Assembly: GCF_949987515.2 (NCBI RefSeq)
Contig: NC_082688.1
Location: 73,660,731-73,724,730, forward strand
DNA: 64,000 nt
Direction: 5' to 3'
Origin: Delphinus delphis
Lineage: Eukaryota; Chordata; Mammalia; Artiodactyla; Delphinidae
Both the position numbers and the translations under genes were made by a program. Of the stretch, positions 1 through 10,960 are shown piece by piece; the first letter of the stretch is position 1; each line of letters begins with the position of its first letter. Under the pieces are notes generated by a model. It was not told the origin of the DNA and made no database searches. It saw nothing but the letters and a program-made list of their open reading frames with translations.

Positions 1-672
1 TACAGATTAATCATAATACTGAGATTTGGTTGAAATGAAGAGATCCAGCGTGAGTGAAAACACGTTAAAGGCTTTTGCAGTTATCCAAGCATGAGGGTAC
101 GAATAACTATTTTCATCATAGTGGAAATTGAAAAAAAAGTAATACACTGAAATTACAAATTAAAGAACAATCATAATTCATGAACTGAGTTTGAGAAGAT
201 AGTGAAGATGACCACAAGTTTCTGAGTCATGCTGTTGCCATTGGTATCTGGCAAGAGGAAGGTTTTTGAGAAAGTAAATGAATTGGTAATTAATATCTAT
301 GTTAATTAACTATTATTTTGTTCCTCTATCATCACTTGAGTGGTCAGTAAGCTTGTTGCAATATTTATTGTCCATATAAAGAACAGAGGAAGGTATTAGA
401 GCGGAATGAGTGTTAGAAGCTGGTTTTTGTTCCATACCCTGCAATTCAGTAAACATAACATTAGTTACATCACTGAATATTCCTGAACATCAGTCCTTTC
501 AGCTCTGTAATATAAGTGCTATCTGCACTTACATAAGGGCTATAGAGATCAAAACAATTCATATATATGGACTATTGCTTTGTAACATACAGAGAAAAAA
601 ATAGAATTATTATCATTATCTCCATGTCTAAGTCCCTACTTTTAGATTGTACACACTCTTGTTTTACTATCT
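1..672. other. unannotated unique AT-rich DNA
   Basis: No gene, RNA gene or recognisable repeat is visible. The only open frame, 64 codons at 410-604, is of chance length in AT-rich DNA and has no recognisable motif. Confidence 0.5.
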
Positions 673-683
673 CTAAATAATAT

Positions 684-893
684 TCTTTTTTTTTTTTTTT
701 TTTCGGTACGCGGGCCTGTCACTGCTGTGGCCTCTCCTGTTGCGGAGCACAGGCTCTGGACGCACAGGCTCAGCCACCATGGCTCACAGGCCTGGCCGCT
801 CCATGGCATGTGGGATCTTCCCAGACCGGGGCACGAACCCGCGTCCCCTGCATCGGCAGGCGGACTCTCAACCACTGCGCCACCAGGGAAGCC
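684..893 (-). mobile_element. CHR SINE, short (CHR-2-like) form
   Basis: A tRNA-derived SINE in reverse orientation. The poly-T at 686-703 is the copied A tail. It is followed by the reverse complement of the 'gcccgcgtaccg' end, the gccatggctcac block, and the tRNA-like head ending at 'ccagggaagc'. The B-box region is 'gcacgaacccgcg' on this strand. A perfect 15-bp target-site duplication 'ctaaataatattctt' lies at 673-687 and 894-908, so the boundaries are firm and the insertion is fairly recent. The open frame at 642-875 on the minus strand is only SINE sequence. Confidence 0.96.
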
Positions 894-921
894 CTAAATA
901 ATATTCTTGATGGTGGCATGG

Positions 922-1135
922 GTTCATATCTCAGCTTTACCACTTAACCTCATGTATTGTGATCTTGAATAAATTACTCAAACTCTGTGCCCGCTGTATA
1001 AAATGGAATACACAGCAGTACTTAACTCAAAAGATTGTATTGAGCATTCAGGATACAATCAGTGCATGTAAAGTGCTTATAATAGTGCCTGAAATACATA
1101 CTAGGTCAATAACAGTCATTATTATTATTAATACT
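922..1135 (+). mobile_element. MIR SINE
   Basis: An ancient mammalian-wide interspersed repeat in forward orientation. Recognisable blocks in order are 'ctcagctttaccactta', 'gatcttgaataaattactca', 'tgtataaaatgg', 'atgtaaagtgcttataatag' and 'gtgcctgaaatac', matching the MIR core and 3' end. Divergence is high. It ends in a short ATT-rich tail near 1119-1135. Open frames in this stretch are chance. Confidence 0.85.
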
Positions 1136-3864
1136 GACATAATTATTAGCTCTTTTTGTTCAGCCATTTAATGCTACTATTATGGGCTATCACAGTCATG
1201 TGGATTTCTCTAACTTAATATGTACATAAATAAATACAGCAATTTTCACAGGTATAATATTTAAAGATATTCACAATGATTTCCTAAATGCAACACTTCA
1301 TCACATAATTAATATTAGTGTTGTTTCTAATTGTGCAAATTGAAAAAATTTGATGCAATGCCTTAAACATGTATCCAAAATGTGCTGTACTTTTTTGTTG
1401 GACAACAATAATTATTTGTTATCCAGTTGTTTAAAGTGTTTCTCTTACTATATAGTCAATGAAGAGTAGTTCTGGTATGTCACAGTTTGATTTAAAGGCA
1501 CCATGACCTTCTGTATCTTCTCTTTATTTTCAGTGAGTGTGTTGAATAATCCAATGGGGAAGGCATTTTCCTTGACAGATATTTTTCATAGTAAAAAAAA
1601 ACATGCTGAGATTACAAAATATTTTAAAATATTTCCATGTGACTATTATTTTAGTGCATATATTTCTGTGTAATGGCATTTGACATTTGGCATTCTTGCG
1701 AGTAAGTCTTCTTTCTTTACACACTGTACATCTTTTCACCTATCTTTGTCAGTTTGTGTCTATTTATAATTAATCTCTAGGTTCACGTATTAGGCCTCTC
1801 CTGCATGTTCTCTTAGCCGAGGAAACAAGTACTCAGGAGTGCAACATTATAGGCAGGGAACAAAGGACTCACATTCCACGCTCTGTGTTAGAAAGCACTG
1901 ATGTAATTCTCAGGAGCCAAGCCTCTTAGCAACGAAACGAAGGATTTACAGCCCTCCAGCTTTCTCAGCTACCAAAGCTCTTGAAGGCTTTCAAGAGCTG
2001 ACCTTCTTAGCAAAAGGCTGGATTCTTTTAATGCACTCACTTTCAAAAGGTAGCATACCTGTTTTCCAGTGTGATGTGGATGCTATTAAAAGGGAGTTTC
2101 CATGGATACGGACATCAGTGGGAATGAAATAGGATTGTCCTCTTTTCAGACCCATTGTTGTTCCAAATATTCCTAAAACCAAGATCATGTCACTCCTTTT
2201 ATTCACATTTCTTATGGCTACTTCTTATTTGTAAAGCACTGTCACTGGTAGGTAATTAATGCTTTTTTTAAAATGTGTAGGTTCAAACACCAAGTTATTT
2301 ATGAGAGATGTTGTAACATGTGCGTGGAGAAGAGGTCAGTTAAATACTAAGAGTTTATTGAGTGTGAGTCTCGTTATAGCTCTTTTATACATGACTCTAG
2401 AGAATACACATTAATAAGAGACACTATCCATTTCTTTTAAATAATACAGAATCTGTCAAACCCTCCTTAAATGATGTGAATTTGAAGTTGTATCACAACA
2501 ACACTACAAAGTCCCCTTTCCCCTTGCTTTATATATTTTGAGTTAATTTTAAGTGTATATCATACCCTTCGAATTGCACATTTCAGGAATGTTATGGTTA
2601 AAGAATGTCAAATTCTTTTTACCAAGACCCAATTAAATATCAGATGTGATCAACCCAATTCATTTGTTGAGTATCGAAATATATCAGGTAATATGCTTCT
2701 CAGTGGGACTTCTACAATGAAAAGGGCATTAACTTTCTCTGGAGAGCTCACAAAGGAGTCACACCACCACCTCTTCATGGAGTTAGAAGACCTGCCAGTA
2801 AATGTCCCCAGAGCTGAGAAAACAGCTATGTACTATCTGAGCCGTCTGTCATAAATCTATGGTGCAGGAAGCCCTCACGTGGAAAGGAGGGGGAGAAATC
2901 CCTGAAATGAGGGTAGAATTATAAAAATAAGCAATTGGGCTAACTTTTCAATTGAGAAATAGCTCTTCATCTTGGACAAATTTTCAATTCAGAGCAGCAG
3001 CATCAATTATTTAATAACCCATCAATAATTGAGGGGAAAAATCAGTCTCATCTTAGAGGTAATGCTGACCAAGTTGATCAAAAATTCAGCTGAATCCACA
3101 CGTTTTAAGGAAATTTAACATAGTTGATCAGCCTTTGATCCCCTTACATTGGCTTTTGGTCAAATAAATACAGGATAAACAATATTTCTCATGATATCAT
3201 GTTATTTTATTAGTAAGCTGCAATCATTCATTTGTTGGAAACTCTAAATCAATGTGTAAAGTGAGAAAATTTTACTTTTTTATCTTCCAATAATCTGATC
3301 TCTTTTTCAGTTAACTGTGTGTCAAATCACTTTATTTCATTTAGTGCTTAAGAAAAATCAAGGAATTAAAACATCATTAGTTTTCCTGCAACTATTGATG
3401 ATCCTGTATAAAAACTGGGTCCCTAGAAAGGCACGTCTAACTTCTAAGAAGTAAGCTAGGAATTCTCTGTCATCTATTAATTTGTCAATTAATATCTATC
3501 AGTTTAACCACAAACACCAATAATTTCCACAAAAACTTTATCTGTGGTATTTTTTTTTTGCTTGCTGCCTTGTTATTGAAAAGGTTAAGAATGCAACTTC
3601 ATATTAGAGAAAGCTGATTATTATTCCTATAATCCAAAATTCAATGTTAATCCCCAAATCATAACTTCAAAACAACGGGCAGATTGAGAGAAAAAAAATA
3701 TTACTTTTCTTAAAGTGAAAACAAAGGGATAACTTATGAGAGTTCCAGATGGCCTTTGAACATTAGTAGTCATCCTTCATGAAAACACGCAACTAACTAA
3801 TACTATTTAAACTTCAAACTGTTTCCCTCAAACTATAGAAAACCACCAATAAATATTTATTATT
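1136..3864. other. unique intergenic or intronic DNA, 2.7 kb
   Basis: No gene or confident repeat. Two stretches have the mixed, low-repeat texture of conserved non-coding DNA: 1800-2220, which holds a hairpin at 1976-1999, and 2890-3180, which holds several TAAT/ATTA homeodomain-type cores such as 'catcaattatttaataaccc'. The 86-codon open frame at 2594-2854 has no recognisable domain. Conservation cannot be measured from one sequence, so the regulatory reading is inference. Confidence 0.4.
1976..1999. repeat. perfect inverted repeat, 10-bp arms
   Basis: The arms are 'agctcttgaa' and 'ttcaagagct' with a 4-nt spacer 'ggct'. The palindrome lies in unique DNA and is not part of a repeat I recognise. 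Confidence 0.9.
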
Positions 3865-4985
3865 ATCAAAAAGATCCACAAACTTAAAAGCTTTTGCACA
3901 ACAAAGGAAACTATAAACAAAATGAAAAGACAGCTTAGGGACTGGGAGAAAATATCTGCAAACCATGCAACCGACAAGGGGTTAAGTTCCAAAATATGCA
4001 AAGAGCTCATACAGCTCAATATCAAAAAAAACAAGCCAATCAAAAAATGAGCAGAAGACCTAAATAGATATTTCTCCAAAGACATACAGATGGCTAAAAG
4101 GCACATGAAAAGATGTTTAACATTGCTAATTATTAGAGAAGTGCAAATCAAAACTACAGTGAGGTATAACCTAACAGCAGTCAGTCTGGCAATCATCAAA
4201 AAGTCTACAAATAATAAACGCTGGAGAGGGTGTGGAGAAAAGGGAATCCTTCTACACTGTTGGTGGGAATGTAAATTGGTGCAGCCACTATGGAAAACAG
4301 TATGGAGGTACTTTAAAAAACTAAAAATAGTTTTAAATTTGATCCAGCAATATGATCAAACTGATCCAGCAATCCCACTCCTCTTCGTATATCCAGAAAA
4401 GATGAAAACTCTTATTTGAAAAGATACATGCACCACCATGTACATAGCAGCACTATTTACAACAGCCAAGACGTGGAAGCAATCTAAGTGTCCATCAACA
4501 GATGAATGGAAAAAGAAGCTGTGGAATATATATATTTTATATATATCAGCCATAAAAAAGAATGAAACATTGCCATTTGCAATAACATGGATGGACCTAG
4601 AGAATATCATATTAAGTGAAGTAAGTCAGACAAAGAAAGACAAATATTTAGGATATCACTATATGTGCAACAACAACAAAAAAATACAAATGAATTTACT
4701 GATAAAGCAGAAACAGACATAGAAAACAAAGTTACAGTTACCAAAGGGGAAAGGGGGGCAAGGGATAAATTAGGAGTATGGGATTTACAGATACATACTA
4801 CTATAAATAAAATATATAAACAAGGATTTACTGTATAGCATAGGAAACTAAATTCAATATCTTGTAATAACCTATAATGGAAAAGAATCTGAAATATATA
4901 TATATATGTATAATCTGAATCACTTTGCTGTACACCTGAAACTAACACAATATTGTAAATCAACTATACTTCAATTACAAAAAAC
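3865..4985 (+). mobile_element. L1 LINE 3' end, 5'-truncated, with ORF2 C-terminal remnant
   Basis: A 5'-truncated L1 in forward orientation covering the last part of ORF2 and the 3' UTR. The broken ORF2 C-terminus is readable in two open pieces, 4090-4419 and 4438-4722. The first holds [20 protein letters not shown] and DPAIPLL; the second holds IAALFTTAKTWKQSKCP, AAIKKNE-like 'SAIKKNE' and 'TWMDLENIILSEVSQT'. The frame is lost around 4340-4373, where 'tgatccagcaat' is duplicated. The 3' end 'ctgaatcactttgctgtac' to 'tatacttcaattac' is the usual artiodactyl/cetacean L1 terminus. A possible 8-bp target duplication 'aagatcca' is at 3871-3878 and 4986-4993, which would put the junction near 3879. 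The copy is inactive. Confidence 0.93.
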
Positions 4986-6474
4986 AAGATCCAGCTTTTA
5001 AAACTTTACTTAATTACTCATCAGAAAAAAATTACATAAAACTGGACCGTTAAATTGAAGGACAGTTACCTTCAGATTATAACCTTTATTTATCTCATAA
5101 AACTTTTGATAAGAAGTCAGTTTTCAAATACTTTTAAAAGAAATATTTAGCATATACTTTCTTCACTATTGTCATTTTTGCCTCCTTCAGAAAAGAGATG
5201 AGAAAAGACTTTATTTATGCCCTTAAATATCTACCTACATTTCAGCCCAAAACATTAAAGGGTAGGGAAAGTGGAGAAAACTGTCACAGAAATTCATAAA
5301 CCCTTCAGGTGCCACAAATAGGTTTCAGGTAGCATGAGCAATTTATTAGATTTATTGCTTGTACTTGTTCACATAAAGGAAGTTATAAGATATTCCACAA
5401 AAGAAGATAAAATTGAAGGTTGTTGGTAGAAACTGTTATTGCTGTAAACTATACAAAAGAGAGATGGGACCTAGGAATAGAAAAGAAATTATTTTATCTT
5501 TTCTGTCACCTGGATACATCTCTCCTTTGAGTCAACTCTGAGTCTTTTCCATTGTTTTACTTTTTATCCTTGTTGTAAAAGCACTCTTATTGTTTAGTAA
5601 GCAGAATTAGGGTAGCAGAAGTTTATAGAGTCAATAGCTGACAAACAATAAGGTCAATGTCTGTCCCATTCTGGAAAAATTGAGGTTAGAACAGGTGAAA
5701 TTATCATTTTGTTTTGTTTTTATGGCTCTGATAGAATGCCAGAGAGTCCCTGACCTCTGCTGCCACTCATGTCTTACTCTGATAGCAATGTGTGACCTTT
5801 GACACTCAATTAAAACAGGAAATAAGGCAAAGGATAGGTCAATATGCATGTTTGGCCAATGCAAGCCTTCAAAATAAATTCCAAGGGGTTTTCAAAGGAG
5901 CCATAACCCCTATTCACTTGGCACATGGGCATTAAAGTTACAGTCAGTAAAGTAAAAGAACATAGAAACAAAAAAATAAGCTGTATCATGTATTTTCTTT
6001 CTGACCCCAAGACCTGTGTATTAAGGTATCCCGCAACAGAACCATTCACATTATACTTTCTGATTACTGAGGGTGACAGTGTTGCTGCTAACTGGCTGGA
6101 TGGGACAGGATAGATGCATAGGGCATAGAAGGTTGCTGATTTGAATAGCCAGATCTTTTTATTTAATGTGAACTTATTTTCTAAATAGAAGAGAACCAGA
6201 GAGTACTTTCTCTATATGGAATACAGCAGCATTGTTTTTGAGAAGAGTTAAATACATGAATGTCAGGGCTTGTAATAGGTTTGATGATCACCCAGAGAGG
6301 CTTCCACATTAGGGAAAACAGGTGTACCATAATTCTGGTATGTTCTGCAAAGTGACAATCTGTTGGTGGGTAAATGGTCTTCACATATATTCCAAGATAC
6401 CACCTCACATTTTATTCAGGAAACAATGAGAAAAGTGTGGGAGAAAGAACATAGGCAAAAAGCAGTAACAGAAG
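4986..6474. other. unique DNA, 1.5 kb
   Basis: No gene or repeat is recognised. The part from 5640 to 6080 has the texture of conserved non-coding DNA and includes 'tgacctttga' at 5793-5802, a match to the nuclear-receptor DR1-type half-site pair read on the minus strand. This is inference from motif only. Open frames of 60-79 codons here have no recognisable domain. Confidence 0.35.
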
Positions 6475-6690
6475 CACCATGGTCTTGGGATTGGTTAAGT
6501 CTACATGCAAATCCCAATTTTCTTACTTATTAGAAATGCGCCTATAAGTTAAATGACCTTCTTTGATCTATCATTTTCTATGAAGTACGGATAATACTAT
6601 ATACTTCTTGATACTGTATTTCTTTTCTTTCTATTATTGCTTTTGATGAAATGAGATGGTTCTTATTTAATTACTGACTAGCATAAAATG
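6475..6690 (+). mobile_element. possible MIR remnant
   Basis: The order 'catggtcttggg', 'aaatgaccttc', 'tatgaagtacggataatact' resembles the MIR path from 5' third to core ('gaccttgggcaag ... aaatggggataataat'), but divergence is heavy and the 3' end is not clear. Confidence 0.35.
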
Positions 6691-7004
6691 AGCATAAAAT
6701 AAATATTTCTTAGCTTCTCACTAATTTATTATATACGTTTCTGTATTGAACAAATTGATTTGGTCTAATGTAATATTAGTTGTTAGAGCTCCAGAAACAC
6801 AGTGCCAGAGTGTAGTATTTCACATAAAGTAGTGATACATCTATTTTCAAGTAAAATAGTTTAGACAGGAACTGGTATATACACAATGCACACGCAGACA
6901 CACACAAACCCACATACATGCACAGCAGAAAATATCTGGAAAGATATACATAAAATGTCAATAGCAGCAACCTGTGGATGGTAGGAATATGGTATATTTT
7001 TCTT

Positions 7005-7350
7005 TTTTTTTAAGGATTTGTCTTTTCTTTTAAATTTATTTATTTATTTATGGCTGCATTGGGTCTTTGTTGCTCTGTGCAGGCTTTCTCTAGTTGCAGT
7101 GAGCGGGGGCTACCCTTTGTTGCGGTGCATGGGCTTCTCATCGCATGGCTTCGCTCGTTGCGGAGCATGGGCTCTAGGTGTGTGGGCTTCAGTAGTTGTG
7201 GCGCACAGGCTCTAGAGCGCAGGCTCAGTAGTTGTGGTGCATGGGCTTAGTTGCTCCACAGCATGTGGGATCTTCCTGGACCAGGGCTCGAACCCGTGTC
7301 CCCTGCATTGGCAGGCGGATTCTTAACCACTGCACCACGAGGGAAATCCT
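7005..7350 (-). mobile_element. CHR SINE, long (CHR-1-like) form
   Basis: A long CHR SINE in reverse orientation. The tail (T-rich, then atttatttatttattta) is at the left, followed by 'ggctgcattgggtctttgtt', the repeated 'cagtagttgtgg' units and the tRNA-like head at the right, ending 'gaggga'. Target duplications 'ggtatatttttctt' (6991-7004) and 'ggtatagttttctt' (7351-7364) differ at one base, so the insertion is older than the short-form copies with perfect duplications. Unique DNA from 7365 to about 7689 holds nothing I recognise. Confidence 0.94.
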
Positions 7351-7689
7351 GGTATAGTTTTCTTATTTTTAACTTTCTATACTGTACATTTGCTGCTTTT
7401 GTAACAACAACGTAAAAAGATATATTAATGTTTACAAATCAACTACTTAGTTTAAAAAATTATAAATTAGGTTACTGATAATCCTTCTTAGTTAGCCTCT
7501 CACTTAAAAATATTAGTAATATAATCTTAGCACTATCTATTTCCAGCACTCATCGATCCATTAATTTCTGAATGCATATATTAATTGATGGCAAATGTGT
7601 GTTCTCCACATGCCAGCTGGTACTAATCTCATCTCATTTTAAGGTAAAGCATTAGTGTGTTATTGCTTTAATATGATGAAGGTGATATT

Positions 7690-9990
7690 GGACTCTGCTC
7701 GTATTTTACTTAGGCTTTGCCTTAGACTTTGCTGTGTCGGAAATTAAGACTGGTCTTTAGCTTCCTTTCTGGTACAAGATTATGAGATTTATTATAAGTG
7801 CTCTTCTTGCTTTGTATGAAGAATTGGATGTTTTCTTTCATTATATATGTTTTGAAACATGTTAAGTAAAATTGTGATTATTCACTCTTTTAGATTGTAG
7901 AACTCCCTTGTGGAATCAGCTAGACCTGATGCACTTTGGAGGGTTAACTCTCTGTCAGTTTTCTTTATTGTTTCCATGGCATTTATTTTGGGGTAAGTTT
8001 TGGTGAATTATATTTTCTAGAAAAAAATTCATAGAATTTATTGCGTAGAGTTTTGTAAAATATTTAAAGCTTTCATAATGAAAACTATGTCCTTCCTGTC
8101 ATTGATTGTTTTGTATTCTCTACTGCTTTCTTGAATAGATTATTCCTATTTATCCTATTTTATTTATTTTTTCCAATGAAACTGATCTTTATACTATTGG
8201 TTCTACTGTTTTCTAGCTTATTCAATTCTGGTTTTATTTTTTTAATTTTTTTAATGATTTGACCTATATACATCATGAAATGTTTACAGCAATAGGTTTA
8301 GGGAGCATCCAGCATCTTATATAGATACAAAATAAATAAAAATATAATTTTCCATTTTGATGAGAATTCTTAGGATTTACTCTTGTATTTACTTTTATCT
8401 TAAAATAGTTTATTAATCATTCTCCTTTTTAGGGTACAAAGTTCATCATAGACCTGTAAGACCTACTTTTATTACTTCTGTTGTTTAGGTCTTCTATAAT
8501 CCTGCTGTCTTGACTATTTAATCTATCTTTGGCAAAGAGAGTATATTAAAGTCTCCTCTTATGTTTGTGTTTCTGCTTATTTGCCTCAGATCTCTGATAG
8601 ATTTTGCTTTATGACAGCTTCTGCTTTGCTATTTGATGGATATTTATAACCATAATGTCATCATTATAAGATGTAGCCTTTAGAATTATAAACTGCCTCC
8701 TTTCGTTTGTTTAATATTTCTATGGCTGAATTTTCTACCTTGTCTGTTACCAATTTTGTATCCTCCCTCTTTTTCACACATCTACTATGTCCACTACCTT
8801 CAAACTTTCTGAATTACTTTGTTTACTATGTCTCTTGTATACATCAGATTACTGGACTTTTCTTTATGACTAATCTAAACATCTTTTCTTTTTCTACTAA
8901 ATTTAATCTCATTTAAATGGTTTGACAAGACAAATTTTTGGTCAGCTTTGTCATGTTATTTTCTGTTACGCTTATTGTTTTAGTTGTCTTTCACCATGTA
9001 GACAGTTTTCTTTAGTTATTTTTCTTTTAATATTCTGATATTTAGGATATTCTATCATTGTGTCTGATTGTTAACCTTTATATTAATACCAAAATAAGAT
9101 ACTTTCAGCTTCTTTTTTTAGACAGTATCTTTTGGTTCCCCAAACCGATAAACAATAAAATTAGAATATATCCTTTCCTCACCCTCCTCCTTTCTACACT
9201 TTCTCTGACTCAACTGATAAAATGGCATCATCTTTTGGGGTACTTTGTTACTATAGTATAACTTAGAAAATTCTGAATTAATGTATTTTTGGCTTGCTGC
9301 TGACAGTATTTTTTCTTTTTCTTATAGTTCCAATAATTTCACCAGTAAATAGTTTGTATTGATGATTCTGGATAAATTCTTTTTGGTACAGAATATGTCT
9401 TTTCAAAATGCAGATTCAGATCTTCTTTTAAGGACATCTCCTGAATTACAATTTTAAATATTTGCTCTGTTCTATTGTTTTGTTTTGTTTTATTTTAGAA
9501 CTCCAATTATATGTTTGTTGTACCATCTTTGCTTTGAAGATTGTTGTATCTTCAATATTTATCACTTTGTCCTATGATCCCTTTACATCTTCTTTTATTT
9601 CAGTTTTACTTTCTTACCTCTATGCATTTGATCTGCTCTGGATCTAACTGTGCTGTTTGTCAGTTAATTTTTAGCTCTTTGTAATGTAGTCATTATTTAA
9701 AAGTAATTGTGTTTTACAGCTATTTTTGTTCCTAATTCACATCCAGTGAATGGGTAAGACAAATTACTGCTTTCTCAACTTTTCTGATGTTTCCAAGACT
9801 GGCAGTTCCTTTTGTATGTGGTACTAATGCTTCAATACACTTGTACTTTCTATGCATGTTTTTCTCTCTACCTTGATTACTCTTAGATCAATCTAGAACC
9901 TTTCCCCCAAAGAATATGGAACGGTGACCTGCAATGTTTGCTACTCTAAGAATAAAAAATGGAAGAGCATCTTTAAAGTTATAAGGTTAT
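7690..9990 (-). mobile_element. ancient L1 (L1M-type), antisense
   Basis: T-rich DNA that matches in order the antisense of old mammalian L1. Near 7920-8040 is the reverse-transcriptase area ('gggtaagttttggtgaatta' and flanks). Near 8490-8930 is the antisense of the endonuclease part of ORF2, with the series 'aagtctcctcttatgtttg', 'gtctcttgtatacatcagat' and 'aatttaatctcatttaaatgg'. Near 9490-9620 is ORF1/5' region sequence ('agaactccaattatatgttt'). No frame is intact; the open frames here on the plus strand are chance. The outer limits are approximate. Confidence 0.8.
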
Positions 9991-10069
9991 AAAGGAAGTG
10001 TAAGAAAATCTTTTATTATTCATAGGTGATATGATTGCCTCTGTATATAATATACATGAAAATGTTTTT

Positions 10070-10960
10070 AGAACATAATACAGATATTTTTAAAATAGTC
10101 TGGAAGATAAATTCAAGGAAACTAAAAGAGACAGAAAAAAGGAGAGAAAAGATGAGACATAGGGACTAAATTTAGAATACTCAATAGCTTTATAATTATT
10201 TTAGAAGAAAAGCAAAGAGACAACAGAAGAGAAGAAAAAATATATCAAAATATCTCAAGTTCCCTTAGGATAAAGAAAGACTTAATTCTTCAGGCTGAAA
10301 GTACTTCTCAAGGGCCAATTGCTATGAATGAATAAAACAAAACAAAACAAAAACCACTTTATAAGACTGAGGCATAGTCTGATAAAACTTCAGTGTTTCA
10401 AGATGGGGAAAAAGTCTTAATAAAGTTTTTAGGTAAGATCAGGTAAATGATGCTGGAAAGGTTATTTATATTAGAATAAGAATTGATATTAGACAGTATT
10501 CTTGAAAACAATGGAGCTATAGCTTCATGATTATGAGGGAAGCATTTGATTTTGAACCTAGAATTCTTTAGCAAGCAAAACTAGTAAGAATGAGAGTAAA
10601 TAAATATATTTTCAAACATAAAAGACTTATAGATCAACCTTTCATGACCACTCTCAAAGGAGGAAGTATTAATCCATTGATATTTCACAGAAGGAACAGA
10701 AACCCAAGGAGAGGAAGATATAGATCCAAAGAAATAATCTATTTAATTAAGGAGAGCAATGTAAGTAAATTCCTAGTTGTCAGCTCTACAAAATCCTTAG
10801 AATACAATTGGACTATATTGAAAAGTCAAGTCAAAACCTCCATGAAGACTAACGTGAAAAGGGTCACAGATTTCATTCTAAACAAATTGTCTGTTTAAGG
10901 AACTCTATGATATTAGCAATTGGATGATGACGTGTTATTTTATTCAATGAGAAAATGGTA
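10070..10960 (+). mobile_element. HAL1-like or ancient L1 ORF1-region remnant
   Basis: A-rich forward sequence with the block order typical of HAL1 and L1 ORF1-side DNA: 'gaaaacaatggagctatag', 'gattttgaacctagaattct', 'agcaagcaaaactag', then 'aacccaaggagaggaagata'. HAL1 copies have this 'gaacctagaattct' to 'aagagaggaaga' order. The 102-codon open frame at 10590-10898 falls inside it and is a decayed fragment, not a gene. The split between HAL1 and L1M is uncertain. Confidence 0.62.

Noticed and set aside
2594..2854. 86-codon plus-strand open frame in unique DNA
   Set aside because: No domain, no splice or promoter context, and a length expected by chance in 64 kb.
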